From positions 8,711,955-8,775,954 of the forward strand of contig JARWKL010000012.1 of NCBI GenBank assembly GCA_029961685.1: a stretch of 64,000 nt of DNA, in the 5' to 3' direction. The stretch's first letter is position 1. Each line of letters starts with the position of its first letter. This document shows, in pieces, positions 1 through 11,482 of the stretch. Position numbers and translations under genes: made by a program. The notes beneath the pieces were generated by a model. It saw nothing but the letters and a program-made list of their open reading frames with translations. It was not told where the DNA came from and made no database searches. The DNA is from Aristolochia californica (lineage: Eukaryota; Streptophyta; Magnoliopsida; Piperales; Aristolochiaceae).

Positions 1-1022
1 TGAGGTATTTTATGATATCAAGAAAGAGAATTTATATGGATAATTCTATATGAAAAGTCTAGTTTCTTACCTATTCAACCAATTCTCGGTATGATTTTAT
101 TATAAGGAGATATTGATCTTTGAAGAGTCAATGGTCATTCTGGAAAAACAGGAGAAACAATATATTGTTCAGCCAAATCACAGAGACCGAAACCTATCAG
201 ATTATTTATCTTCTCATAATTATATTTTATGAAGAGATGTTATAATTGGATGAAATTTATTTAAGTCTAGTTTCAGAAGAAGAAAATTTCATGTCAATCT
301 GATCTATTTTTAAATATATATTCGCATTGGAAGAATCAAAGGTCATGTTGGTATTATGCTGTATTGAAAAATCCGAATTTATGTTAATTGTTTTGAGTCA
401 CTTTTTGAGTTGCTATATCAGGAAAGGTATTAAGTCTACTTTCTTAATGAGAAAATTTCATGTTAATCTGATATATATTTAAAGAAATATTCGCATAGGA
501 AGAATCAAAGGTCATGATGGTATTCTATTACATTGAAAATCCGAATTTAAGCCGATTGTTTTGTGTCACTTTTTGAGCTGATATATCAGGAAAATATCTC
601 ACTTCTCCCTGGGTTTGAGGCCTTATTTATACATCTCTGTTATTTGGGCCTATTGCTACATCTATGATATTTGGTTCAAGCTGTGATCACTGCCATTACA
701 TCCCAGCTTGAGGGGGAGAAGTACAAGAAGTACAAGAAAGAGGTATTTTATTCCTTATGTTGTGGATAAGTTTATGTGACCAAAATATTCAAGAAAGGGG
801 GAGCACAAAAGATGAAGCTTGCGCATCTAAGAAAAAATATTTATATCGGATTATGATTATTTCATGGGTCCTTCTACAAGGTTTATTATTTTGGTTCATG
901 TTATATGTGTTGGAAGATGGTCGTGTTATATTCAGCTGCAACTATTATGTCTCTTTTGGGACATTATTATTGAAGAAAAGGTGGTCTCATGTCATCATTT
1001 ATTTTACCCCGTCAAAAAGATG

Positions 1023-1233
1023 AAAATTATTTGTGGTTGGGAGTCCATGACGGAGGAACTTCATCCCCATCAAAAAGATCAAAATTATTTGTGGTTGGAA
1101 GTCCATGACGGAGGAACTTCATCCCCGTCAAAAAGATCAAAATTATTTGTGGTTGGAAGTCCATGATGGAGGAACTTCATCCCCGTCAAGAAGATCAAAA
1201 TTATTTGTGGTTGGAAGTCCATGACGGAGGAAC
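1023..1233 (+). repeat. 58-bp tandem repeat, four copies, in element F1
   Basis: Four head-to-tail copies of a 58-bp unit, the last incomplete, begin with AAAATTATTTGTGGTTGG and contain GTCCATGACGGAGGAAC. The equivalent place in the related elements at 48355-48557 and 61041-61068 carries different but related repeats. All can fold into a short hairpin with a GGAA or GGGA loop. Confidence 0.9.
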
Positions 1234-1614
1234 TTATTATTACATCTATGTTATACCCCCCCCCATAATGGCTTTTATGTCTCTTTCCCCTTGAGAGTTT
1301 TTGTCCTGTGAAGGAACACGGTGGTGGACACTTCAGAGCAATGCCGATAGAAACACTACCGATAGAAGTGGTGTGTGTCCTACATCCAACATTAGGACTA
1401 GAGTATGAAGCAATGGCTTACCATCTAGGAGTGATTTTTACTCTCACTTATATAATGCCGCAGGGCCTCAATGCAGGACGCAATAGCGTGAGGGGGAGTA
1501 TTGGAAGATGAAGGCATATTGGAAGATGTGCCATTTTACACAAAAATATTCTATACATCATTTGCAGTAAGTTGGGAGTTCATGTTTTTCTCTCACCCCC
1601 AGCTTGAGTGGGAG

Positions 1615-2054
1615 TGTTGAAAGATAATCTCAAGCCCACACGACCAAGGAAGACCTACATATCTAAGATTATTATAAGATGGGTCACACGACCAAGGAAG
1701 GCCACAAGATGGGCCCAAGCCCATTAGAAGTAGGACCCACAATGATTACCATGAGCTGACATCCTTATCACATCAATTGGAAGATCAAGAAGGACTCACA
1801 AAAGTATCTTATCTTATGGTCACATCAAAGAAGAGTTTTAGTTTTAGTTATGTTCGTATTTTATCTATATTAAGTTATTTAATTATGTTAGTACTTATCT
1901 TTAAGTGTTAGAGTTTGGGTGTAATTGGGACAAGGGTAGTTTAATTGTAATTGGACTCTACTACCTTCCTCTATTATAAATAGAGGTTCATGTACTCTGA
2001 TTACAAAGAGTTATTGATGTCAATGAAATATTTCACTTTTCCATAAATTCAACA
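1615..2054 (+). repeat. 3' LTR of element F1
   Basis: This 440-bp LTR has TG...CA ends. It is homologous over its length to the 443-bp LTRs at 46853-47295 and 48743-49185, and more distantly to the 427-bp LTRs of element G. Confidence 0.88.
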
Positions 2055-2439
2055 TGAAATTTGTCACTTTGAGTTCTAAATTGGCCATTTCTGAATTATT
2101 TTTTTTCCATATAAATCCTTTGAAGATATCTACTGATGAAACTCACTTCATCTGAGCTTTCTTCACTAGTGTTGCTTTCAACACTCATCTGTTGGCCAAG
2201 GCGGCTTCTCAAGAGGGGGATGAATTTTAGATTATCAAGTTAAAAATGAGTTTTGCATGTAGTTAAAAAATTCGTGCATAAAAGAAATTCAAGATAAATA
2301 TAACAACAACTCACCACAGGGACAAATTTAGTCACCGCCCAAGAACACTTACTTGGAAAATTTCCACTATTTGTTCTAATTGCTGGAAAAATACAAAAGA
2401 GATTCCAGCACTCTTTGGCCACATGTATCTAAATACGCA
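2055..2439. other. No gene; unassigned repeat-derived DNA
   Basis: Nothing certain is seen here. 2110-2220 read on the minus strand gives an acidic, serine-rich stretch that could be a decayed retroelement gag tail, but no diagnostic motif is present. Confidence 0.3.
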
Positions 2440-3300
2440 ATTTGTACAAACCCTCCCAACAGATTGTTGCTAGATTCTAGCTCTAGCTAAGCTTTTCTAT
2501 CTAGATAAACCTTTCACAAATACAAATAAAAGAAAGGTATAATCTTCCTCTTCCTTTGCAGTACGATGTGAAATGATCAAGGAACTTGGACTATATGAAT
2601 TCAAAGATTGATTGAAAGAGAAAATGGATTTTTCAAAGTGTAAGGCTCTCTCTTTCACTCCAAAACACTTTAAAGGGAAGTTTGCAAGATAGAGAGTAAT
2701 GGCTTGAAAAGCATATTAATGCTCATTAACTCCTCTACTCATAGTTTGGTGGGGTATTTATAGCTTTTCCAACTCAAACTAGTCGCATTTACCCATTTTC
2801 AAAAATTAGTACTTTGATTGATCGATCATTAAAAAGTGATTGATCGATCAATAATCATAATGGCTACTTTTTTGTCAGATAGTGATCTATTGATTGATGT
2901 CCTGATCAATCAAAATGTTACTGTTGGTCCAGAAAAGTTAAGATGATCGATCAATCAAGATTCCCACTAACTATTCAATACAAGTATGATTGATCAATGC
3001 ATTTTCCTATGATCAATCATGCTTTAAGTCCCCTACTGGCGAGGTTCTTATTGGTCGATCAATTTGGTGGGATGATCGATCATTCCATTAGAAATTTGAA
3101 TGTCTGAGTAGAGATGATTGATCAATCAGGTGGGATGATTGATCATGCGTTATAGCATGAAATAGCCATGTCCTAGATGATTGATCAATCAACTATGATT
3201 GATCGATCATGCTTTATATTTTTAGCCTACACAGTTCTGGATGATAGATCATTTACCAATGGCTGATCAATGATTCCAATGCCAATTCAAAAGTGTAAAC
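2440..3300 (-). repeat. LTR of family H with an array of GATC palindromes
   Basis: The stretch 2640-2790, reverse complemented, matches 3940-4082 (shared TATA-like AGCTATAAATACCCC, ATGAGTA, CTTGCAAA), so it is a minus-strand copy of an LTR-like promoter. Upstream of the TATA box on the minus strand lies 2817-3275, with about 14 occurrences of GATTGATCGATCA or GATTGATCAATC variants, many self-complementary. The outer ends of the LTR were not resolved. Confidence 0.55.
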
Positions 3301-3939
3301 TTTTAAAGCATGGGAATGTTTTTTTTTCTAAGTGTTCTAACATGTTCTAAATGATGTTTATAATGTCCCAAAAATGTATATATGCAATTTATAACCTAAA
3401 GATCTGATTTCACATATGTGCTTAAGGAAAGGGAGTTTAGAATGCTCTCTTACAAAAGTGATTGAGTTTAGACATTTGTCTGTTACACTTGAAATCTAAT
3501 CTTCATCTTGTCTTCTTCCTTGTGGGTGCTTCTTCAAGAGACGTTCATCAAATATGCTTGAGGTCTCGAGTTTTGCTTGAAGTTTTACTCCTTTTACTCT
3601 TGAAGGTAAAGTATCTGAAATATTTAGATTTTCAAGTTGTTATTCCATTTAAGTTTTGTCATCATCAAAAGAAACTATGGGAGTCAACCTACATTCAACA
3701 TCATCTTGGCCTTAAGAGCAATGTTTTTCTTCTTAGGTTGCCTTCCTCCACATCTTTTGGTTCCATCTCATATGTGAGAAGGATTCCTAGTGGCTCTTCT
3801 GAGCTTATAGTTCTAAAATAAGCATTCTCATGGATGGTTGTGACCTTGGAAGTGGCTTGAGAATCTTATCATTTTGCCTATATAAGGAAATCTCTTCTCC
3901 TATAATACTCAACTCATTGATTATATGAGTGAAATTTGA
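3301..3939. other. No gene; unassigned
   Basis: An open frame at 3462-3821 (119 codons) has no recognisable domain and starts inside repeat-derived DNA. I see no primer site or polypurine tract. It is probably internal sequence of the H elements. Confidence 0.3.
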
Positions 3940-4082
3940 GTTCATTTAAACTATTGACTCAAGGTGAATTGAGTTGGGGAAGCTATAAATACCCCCACCA
4001 AATCATGAGTAAAGGTTTGAATGAGCATTTATTATCACATCTTCAAACCACTACTCTTTACCTTGCAAATTTCCATCTAAAG
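3940..4082 (+). repeat. LTR family H fragment, opposite orientation
   Basis: This is the plus-strand copy of the promoter part of LTR H, from TTGAGTTGGGGAAGCTATAA to CTTGCAAATTTCCATC. It is cut at 4083 by the LTR of the next Copia element. Together with 2440-3300 it makes an inverted pair. Confidence 0.5.
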
Positions 4083-4439
4083 TGTTGACTTTAGGATTCC
4101 ATACTATCACGATCCTGAACTTAAAGTTTTAGAGAGAAGAGGGAAGAAGGAGAAGAGAAGAGCATAGGTGGAGAAGAGGAGAAGAGAAGGAGAAGAGAAG
4201 TGAGGACGACTGAGAGATAAAGGGAGAGAAGTGGTCAAGTGGAGAAGAGAAGTGTAGGAGAGAATTAGGGTTGTGATAGATATCCAAACATTCTCCCTTA
4301 CCCTTTATTTATAGATGTCAAGAGTACATAAATTACAAGTTTATCCTTCACCCTAGAGAGAGTGAAGAAGAGACAAAAACATAAGATATTTATAATAATG
4401 ACACATAAGCTCTTCTATGTCTTTCAACACTCCACCTCA
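4083..4439 (-). repeat. 3' LTR of a minus-strand Copia element (E)
   Basis: On the plus strand it runs TGTTGACTTTAGG...CTTTCAACA (357 bp), with a TATTTATAG-type TATA region near 4305 and purine-rich transcribed sequence (AGAGAAGAGG repeats). It is followed on the right by a polypurine tract read on the minus strand (CTTGAGGTGGAG, 4440-4451), which defines it as a 3' LTR of a minus-strand element. Confidence 0.8.
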
Positions 4440-5205
4440 AGCTGGTGGTGAAAAAACATCGTATATCCCCAGCTTGGTACATGTAGTGGAGAGAATTTTA
4501 GAGTTGACTGACTTCGTCAACATATAAACAAATTGTCTATGAGTTGAGACATGTTTAAGGCTTATGATTCATGTTTGCAAGTTTTCTCTCATGAAGTGAT
4601 TGTCCACCTTCTGTCATGAGAAATTGGGTTAGAGGCAATGTGCATCACTGCTTGGTTATCAAAATAGAGTTCCATAGGGCATTCTTTGTGGAATCCCAAT
4701 TTTGGTAGAAGAGATTAAATCCATAGAAGCTCACTTGCAGCATGTATCATGGCTCTGTATTCTGCTTCTATAATTTGACCTTCTAACCTCATTTTGTTTT
4801 TTACTCCTTCATTTAATAAGGTTGTCTCCAACTAGAGTACAATATCCTAAAATATATTTTCTATCATCTGGTGATCCAACCCAATCTGCATCTACAAAGC
4901 TTTCAATATTGAGATGATTATGACACTTATATAAGAGCCCTTGTCCCAGTGTCTTTTTCAAGTACCAGAGAATCCTCTCCAATGCCTGCAAATGAGAATA
5001 TGATGTTTATGTATTTATTGACTGACCACACTAACTACAAAAGAAATATCTGGTCTAGTCACAGTGGGATAGATAAGCTTTCCAACTAGCCTTTGGTACT
5101 TGTTAACATCACCTTCTTCACCCGATCCAGCAAATAGTTTTGTATTTGTCTCCATAGAGGTGTCAGTAGGACGACATCCCATCATTCTTGTTTCTTCAAT
5201 CAAGT
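4440..5205 (-). pseudogene. Copia reverse transcriptase/RNase H remnant (element E)
   Basis: Read on the minus strand from 5205, the translation gives the C-terminal part of a Copia reverse transcriptase (EETRMMGCRPTDTSM; YQRLVGKLIYPTVTRPDISF, residues conserved in the family as Y-RLVGKLIYLT-TRPDI). After a break comes the linker to RNase H (LERILWYLKKTLGQGLLY, VDADWVGSPDDRK), then decayed RNase H down to the polypurine tract. Stops and frameshifts near 5010 and 4800 make it non-functional. Its 5' side is cut at 5205/5206 by the LTR of another Copia element (D). Gag, integrase and the 5' LTR are absent. Confidence 0.85.
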
Positions 5206-5549
5206 TGTAGAATTTAAGATCCCATGAAAAGAACCTCAACCAAAGTAAGAAGAAGAAGGAAACAAGAGGAAGAAGAAGGGGAAGAGAAGAGAGAGGAGAG
5301 CTTCAAGGAGAGCTTGGCTACCAAAGAGAGAGGGAAAGAGCTTGATGCTATACCTCTTAGCCAAGGGCCTCTATTTATAGTTTTAGAGAGTGTGTTACAA
5401 TGACTATAATGCCCTTGGGACTACAAGCTTTACAAAAGAAAATGTATATCTCTTTAACTAATTACACTCTCATGCCATCTTTATGAAAAGTCTTCTTATT
5501 ACCAATATGCCACCTCTTGGACATGTGGGCTTGAGCCCATCTTCTAACA
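5206..5549 (-). repeat. 3' LTR of Copia element D
   Basis: This 344-bp LTR reads TGTAGAATTTAAG...CTTCTAACA on the plus strand. A TATTTATAG box on the plus strand (5371) and purine-rich sequence resemble LTR E. The minus-strand polypurine tract CTTGAGGGGGAG lies at 5550-5561. Confidence 0.8.
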
Positions 5550-5990
5550 CTCCCCCTCAAGCTGGAGGTGATACAACATCATAAATACCCAATTTATCAT
5601 ATATACATGATAGGATTTTAGTTGTAACTGGTTTTTTAAGAATATAGACTACTTTCTCTTGTGATGAAACATGCTTGAGAGATATTATACCAACTTGAAA
5701 TTTCTCCTGTGTAAAATGGCAGTCCACCTCAATGTGTTTTATACTTTCATGGAAGATTGGATTTGAAGTGATATGAATAGTTGCTTGGTTATCACAGTAT
5801 AAACCCATAGAACCTTCTTTATAGAATCCAAATTTAGTAAGAAGAGACCTGATCCATAGGAGTTCATTGACTGTGTGAGCCATTGCCCAATATTTTGCTT
5901 TTGCACTAGATCTTGCAACCACATTTTCCTTCTTACTTATCCATGTAACCAGGTTCGCTCCAACAAGAGTGCAATATCTTGCAAATTACT
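5550..5990 (-). pseudogene. Copia RNase H C-terminus (element D)
   Basis: The minus-strand frame 5922-5557 encodes the last part of a Copia RNase H: VARSSAKAKYWAMAHTVNEL (family consensus VARSSAEAEYRAMA), then LYCDNQATIHITSNPIFHE and a HIEVDCHF segment. It ends 8 bp before the polypurine tract, as in intact Copia elements. A few residues upstream (LVTWISKKEN) extend to about 5990, where homology stops, so the element is truncated at its 5' side. Confidence 0.85.
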
Positions 5991-6849
5991 TCTCTTAGTA
6001 TGTGGTTAACTTTAGTAGAGTTAAAATAAGTTGCTCGAATGTTTTTCTTAGTATGTGGAAAACTGTGTAGAATATGCATATTAGAAATCTGATATCATTT
6101 CTTGTCATCCATGAGAATTCAATGGGATAACTTACTATTGCATTAGACTTGGAACTTAGTTGCAAAAGAGAACATGTAAATCTAGTGTTGATCTATGTTA
6201 GTCTGAATAGTCTTGTATGCCTATTTGATCTTATTCTTTTTTATATCTCAGTGAAATTCTTTGTTGTAATGTATGAATGCAAACGGAAATGCTCTTGCTT
6301 GCAAAACATAGATAACCTCGGAAACAGCCTGGGCAAACCCAGGGACATGCACCGGAATAGTCGGTTACTTAAAAAATAAGTGCATGTGCAGTGAGGATGA
6401 ATACAAAATGGTGGTAATACCAAAAGTATTCAGTGTTAAACAATTATTATGTTGGTAATAGCGAAAAATGGGTTTAAATCTGGAAGCAATGAGTTTCCAT
6501 AACTTTGATGATGAATTGTAAGTTGAAAGAAGTTGCAGGTCAAGATTGAAGTATGTATACTTCTTTTGTGAGATTGTTAGACAACAGGCATACTCTACTA
6601 TTTTCTCTTAATTGTTATGTGACCAGGATTTTATTGTTATCTGTTGCCTCTTTGTTCTATTGAAGTAATTGTTTATGGGTCACATTGGTTCAGGTGGAGT
6701 ACCCGTGAGTGTATTTGGATTGATATTGTGTTATATTTTACAAAGGTTTTCAAATTGAGCAGGGTTTCAAATGATTTTTAGACATTTTACGATACTAAGT
6801 GTTAGTCATATGCTAATGAGGAGTAGATTTCTTTAGTTTTCTTTTTATA
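5991..6849. other. No gene; unassigned AT-rich DNA
   Basis: Only short open frames (up to 76 codons) without family resemblance are seen. There are no recognisable LTR ends. Confidence 0.3.
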
Positions 6850-8361
6850 TTACTGATTTAGATGAATTTTGTGGGTAAATTCCATGCAAACCCTCACGAG
6901 ACACAACTCGTCCACTACCGTAAAGTAGGGGTTTAACGGCTTGCTGCATACGTTAAATGCAATCATGTTCCCTACGAAAGTAGCATTTTTTTTTCTTAGG
7001 CTTAATTTTGGTTTTGTTGTTGTTTTGCTAGGGACTAGCAAAGATTTAGGTTTGGGGGTGTGATAGATGTCAGATTCTGACATGAGAACTAGGTTAATTA
7101 TAATAGAATAACCCTTATAATTGTGTTATAGGTTATTTATCGGTTTTCAAATGAAACGTGCATTTATTGAATTTGGCATTAATCACAGCTTATATTGCAT
7201 ATTTTTCTCTCCTGACTTATATTTCATTGCTTTTTGGGTTTATTTCTTCCTGAAATGATTTTTATGGATTCAATTATGGAATTTCAGGAGAATTTTGGTG
7301 GAGAAGGAGATATTTACAAAAATGCCATTAGTGAAAGAGAGGGATTTTTAGGACAAAATCGATCAATAGAAAGGAGCTCGGGGGGGAGAAAAGGCGGAGC
7401 TATCGACCGAAAGAAGAGAGACCTGAGAGGATTTCGCTTCTAGCCGTCGTTTGCCGCACGCCACTGTCGTCCACCGTTGTCCGGCAAGCGAGAACAGACC
7501 CGAGGAGAGCTCGAGAGAGTCTCCATTACTACGAGTTCGACACTGCCATTTTCTGCTCACCAGGCCGAGAGGTGACTCGAGAGGGCTCCTTCGACTCCGA
7601 TTCTGCATTTCGACCATCCTCTGGCATCGATTACGCATTTTCGACCACTTCCCGAACCTAGTCCGACTCCGACCGAGACTCGAGAGAGCCGGTCAGAGTA
7701 TTTCGCTTCCATCTCGTCTTCCGCCGCACCACCTCCTCCAGCGCCGATTTCGATTCCTCTTCGCTGGCATCGCCTCCACTTCCGGTCGCTCACTCCTGCA
7801 ACCGTGAGAACGGAATTGCTACCTGAGCGAGAGGAAGAAGAAGGGGAGTAATCCATCATTTTTTTAAATTTAATTAGTTTCATATAGTTTGAACTAAGGT
7901 TTGAATGTTTATTAAATTTGATTTGAGAATTGATGTTTATCAAATATTTGTTCTCCAAATTTTCCGAGTAATTAGCTAGTTAGGGCAGGATTATACTTTA
8001 GGTTGGATTCTGGTATTATAATCTGATCCTTTTCTTTAACACTAGGCGCCCGAGAGGGGCTAGAGGTAAGGATTGAGAATCTGGATTCGTGGTTACGTGG
8101 CACTCGAGAGAGGCACTAATTACGATAAAATCCAGAGTTGGCTTTTCCTATTGTGCAAGTAGTTAATTAGATCATTGTTTGATAATTTAGGATATAATCA
8201 GTGTTTAGTTCAGATTAATTCATCATATTTGGTTAGGCTAGTTGACTAAAGAACACACAAAATTCAGTCCTCCCTGTGGATATGACCTTCGCGTCCCGCT
8301 AAATTACATAAACGATTCGTACGCTTGCGAGGTATAAAAGCCAATGTAATTAAATTTCACA
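6850..8361 (+). mobile_element. Tat/Athila-type Gypsy element: 3' UTR and LTR
   Basis: A polypurine tract (TTTGGGGGTG, 7051-7060), preceded by GGGACTAGCAAAGATTTAGG, is typical of the 3' end of Tat/Athila-type Gypsy elements. The LTR starts at 7061 (TGATAGATGTCAG) and runs to about 8361 (...AATTTCACA, about 1.3 kb). Its distal part has the CCTCCCTGTGGATATGACC and CGATTCGTACGCTTGCGAGG stretches typical of such LTRs. A GC-rich segment (7360-7810) gives long open frames on both strands; these are compositional and not a gene. No 5' half is present. The LTR abuts the internal region of element C1. Confidence 0.6.
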
Positions 8362-9595
8362 TCAATGACCAACTAGGTCCTTTGTGATAAGAAACTAATG
8401 AACCGATGTGGACCAATTCATAAAATTTTGTAAGGGTATAGTGGTGATTCTAAGTATGTCACTCTTGTAACTCATATTATCTTCAACCATAGTAGGCAAA
8501 CCAAGTAAAATAGTTCTCCAATTAAGTAATCAAAATATGACCAAGTGGAAGGCTTTAACCAACTCGGTTAATGGAGATGCTTAGCATAAATGCTAAGTAA
8601 TTAATTTTAATGGATAATGACTAATAAAAGGCTCAACATCATCCTTCTTTATCCAAGAATCTTGTTCTTACAGATTTATAAAAAAAATCCAATATGCACT
8701 AGTCTTGGTCAAAGTATTGTGCAAACCGACAAAAATTGCCTTGATAAATCTCTTCTAATCAAATATAATCAAAGATGCATATATTATCATAATTTCATAA
8801 GATGAAAACATGCATAAGAACATCTCTAAACCACCTCTTAATATTAAAAACTAGTAGCATAAAATTAATAATATCATAAATAAATACTTATCTCTTGAGC
8901 TTCAATCTTGCTTCATAAGGAGCCTTCTATGAGCAGCTTTTAATCATATCTTCATACAGCATAATAAGGATCCTAAATTGGTAGCTCTGATACCATGTTG
9001 ACTTTAGGATCCCATGAATAATACCTCGAACAAGGGGAGAGAGAAAGAAAAAAAGGAAAAAGAGAAGAGCTCTCGGGTAGAGAGAGAAGAGAAGGTAAAT
9101 AAAAGAGAGTAGAGAGAGAATACTTCACACGAGAGAGAAGAAAAAAAATAAGAAACTTGCTTAATGAATTCCGAATTACAGTCACCTCTATTTATAGTTG
9201 AGGAAGTGATAGAGTCCATGTATAAGTAATTTTAGGACTCTTAATTACATTCCAACTAGAACTCTCCAAGATAAGCCTATCATGAAAAGATTACATTATC
9301 TATTTAAGAGATTAATTTAACTCAACTACAAACACCTTCTTTAAGGACGTGATTCAAGCTAGAGAGCCAACTCTTAATCTTATTCCACATGATCTTCCAG
9401 CTCATGTAGATAGAGATACCAGCTCGCGATATCTTTGTGGGTCCCACTTGATCTTCAAATCTTCTATTTTATTCCAGAACATGTTCCTTATATCTTAGTT
9501 AGAACCACTTTGTATGAGGAATCTTGTTGACACCTCTCGAGCTCATGGTGGGTCCCACCCGCTTGTAGGGCCATGGTGGGTCCCACATTGTAACA
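8362..9595 (-). mobile_element. LTR element C1, 5' LTR and leader
   Basis: The 600-bp LTR (8996-9595; TGTTGACTTTAGG...TTGTAACA on the plus strand) is directly followed on the minus strand by a perfect primer-binding site TGGTATCAGAGC (8984-8995). It is therefore a 5' LTR of a minus-strand element. The leader (8362-8983) is homologous to 20819-21213 (element C2) and non-coding. A TATTTATAG box lies near 9190. The element interrupts Gypsy element 1 (RNase H side) at 9595/9596, and is itself cut by the Tat LTR at 8361. Confidence 0.8.
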
Positions 9596-9599
9596 ATCC

Positions 9600-10925
9600 C
9601 CTCTGTAATTTTTTTGTGCACCTCCTATAGGGCCAGAATAGTGGCATGTGCCTTCCGAACTAAGTATATTATGAGGAAACGAGGCTGGCTAATAGCATAG
9701 ATGGGTTGTTGGTTCTCCAAACGATGTGACAAAGCATCTGTTGCCTTGTTTAATCTCCCAGAGCAGTACTCGACCAAAAAATCAAATCCCACCAACTTAC
9801 TGATACAGTGGTATTGTGGAGAAGTAGTGAGTCGTTGTTCCAGCAAGAATTTAAGGTTGTAATGATCATTGCGGATGAGAAATGCATGTCCCCATAAGTA
9901 AAGTCGCCAGTGTTGGACAACCTTGGCCAACCCGATTAATTCTCGTTTATACGCAGCCAATTTGTAATGTCGTTTGACTAACTGCCTGCTGAAATATGCA
10001 ATGGGGTGGGAGTGCTGATGTAAGATAGCCCCCATGCCCCCACCGGATGCGTCGCACTCGACCTCAAATAACTCATCAAAATTGGGAAGTTGTAGTACGG
10101 GTGTGGAGGCGAGAGCTAGTTTGAGTGCCTAGAAGGACTGTGTGGCTTCCTCATTCCAAATAAAGAAATTTTTCTTGAGGAGACTGGTCAATGGTGCTGC
10201 CAAGGGCCCATAATTTTGAATGAATTTGTGGTAGTATCCAGCTAGGCCCAAAAATCCTCTCAAAGCTGAGCTATTATGGGGTTGTGGCCAATTGCTAACT
10301 GCTTGAATCTTCTCAGGATCAACCATGCCCCCTGCGTGGGATATAATATGGCCAAGATATGCGACATGTGACTTTCCAAAAGATCATTTAGATTTCTTCA
10401 AATAGAGCTGGTGGGCTCATAATAATTCAAATACGACCCGTAAATCCACTAAATGTTGTTCCCTGGACTTGTTGTATATGAGTATATCGCAAAAAAAAAA
10501 CACAAATTTTCATAGATAGTTGCGGAATACCTCATTCATCAACGCCAGGAAAGTGGATGGGGCATTTGATAACCCAAACGACATCACCACCAACTCAAAT
10601 GGCCATGATGTGTGTGGAAAGCCGTCTTCTTGATGTCGGACGAGTGCATACGAAGCTGATGATATCCTGAGCGCAAGTCCAATTTGATGAAAACCAATGA
10701 ACCGTGTAATTCATCTAGGAGTTCCTCAACTACCGATGTAGCAAACTTATCCTTGATAGTTTGGGCATTTAATTCCCTGTAATCGATACAAAAGCGCCAT
10801 GTGCCATCGTGTTTCTTCATGAGCAAGACTAGTGAAGAGAATGGGGAGCGATTGTTGTGAATAAGGCCCTGTTGCAGCATGGCTTGGCATTGCCATTCGA
10901 TTTTATCCTTCTGGAGATGTGGATA
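9600..10925 (-). pseudogene. Gypsy reverse transcriptase and RNase H, element 1
   Basis: Frame 10925-10584 gives the first RT blocks (SPFSSLVLLMKKHDGTWRFC, IDYRELNAQTIKDKFA, FIKLDLRSGYHQLRM). The catalytic block appears near 10480 as FCDILIYN instead of the expected Y-x-DD-ILIYS, and is bordered by a run of ten A. The thumb/connection follows (NWPQPHNSSALRGFLGLAGY, 10326-10129), then RNase H (VECDASGGGMGAIL, IAYFSRQLVKRHYKLAAYKR, ALSHRLENQ; 10090-9625). The coding line ends before the zinc finger of integrase. Several frameshifts (about 10580, 10330, 10130) rule out function. Confidence 0.88.
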
Positions 10926-11302
10926 TGTTATGGACTCCATAGCATCAAGAGTGGCGAACCGGAGAAGAGAATAGATGGAGTAAACTTGTATTTCAGTACC
11001 TTAGGGGTTTAATTGTAATTTGAAGTTCAATAAGGGTCTAATTGTAATTATAAAACCTTTGACGTTTTCCCTGATCTATTTAGGGCGTCAAGTGATTGAA
11101 GGAAAGACAAGCATTGATCAATTAGTATAGATGAGATCAGGTACTCTCTCTAAAGAGGCCTAAGGTTGGAGCTCCTTCAAAGGCTCACGTTCCTTCATCA
11201 TTGGGTGTTCTAAGACCCCCAAATCCTTCCCTTCTTCGTCAGCCAATCTGAAAGCTAGAGGAGATCGCCGGGTGACTCGATCCATGGCGAGAGAACCTAA
11301 CA
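10926..11302 (+). repeat. 5' LTR, Gypsy family B
   Basis: This 377-bp LTR has ends TGTTATGGACTCC...GAGAACCTAACA. The CGATCCATGGCGAGAGAAC stretch near its 3' end is shared with the family B LTRs at 16999-17373, 18813-19187 and 19332-19707. Confidence 0.88.
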
Positions 11303-11305
11303 TCG

Positions 11306-11317
11306 TGGTATCAGAGC
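11306..11317 (+). other. Primer-binding site (initiator Met tRNA type)
   Basis: TGGTATCAGAGC lies three bases after the LTR end. It is the usual plant retrotransposon site for priming by the 3' end of initiator methionine tRNA. Confidence 0.9.
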
Positions 11318-11482
11318 GGACCACCATTGGCGATTCCTCTTCCCCTACAGAAATTCAAAATTTTGTGGAAGAGAACCATGCTGATCTACAATCTCAAATC
11401 AATGGCCTAGAGGGAAAATTCCAGATGTTGATGTCCCGAATGGAAGAGGGTTTTGCCCAGCTTTTCGCCCAGATGGCATCTT
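11318..11482 (+). pseudogene. Gag N-terminus, family B, interrupted
   Basis: The open frame starting in the LTR end (ATG at 11272 or 11284: MTRSMAREPN) continues past the primer site through a helical, Q/E-rich region (QSQINGLEGKFQMLMSRMEE). It is cut at 11482 in the codon after ...QMAS. The same frame resumes at 14523 after the ATCTT repeat. A homologous N-terminus lies on the minus strand at 18844-18380. Confidence 0.75.

Larger units (their letters stand above)
1..2054 (+). mobile_element. Non-autonomous Copia-like LTR element F1, 3' part
   Basis: The left end of the window lies inside this element. The internal part (1-1614) has no gag or pol; its longest open frames are about 100 codons and match no family I know. 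It ends in a polypurine tract (AGCTTGAGTGGGAG, 1601-1614), followed by a 3' LTR (1615-2054, TGTTGA...TTCAACA). The same internal sequence and LTR recur in a complete copy at 46853-49185, which fixes the boundaries and the plus orientation. The LTR has a TATA-like stretch (TATTATAAATAGAGG near 1972). The lack of coding capacity, plus LTR, polypurine tract and (in the complete copy) a Met-tRNA primer site, indicates an element mobilised by proteins of another Copia element; that dependence is inference. Confidence 0.85.

Noticed and set aside
7363..7958. Arginine/serine-rich open frames on both strands
   Set aside because: They lie inside the Tat-type LTR in a GC-rich patch; overlapping long frames on both strands show a composition effect.
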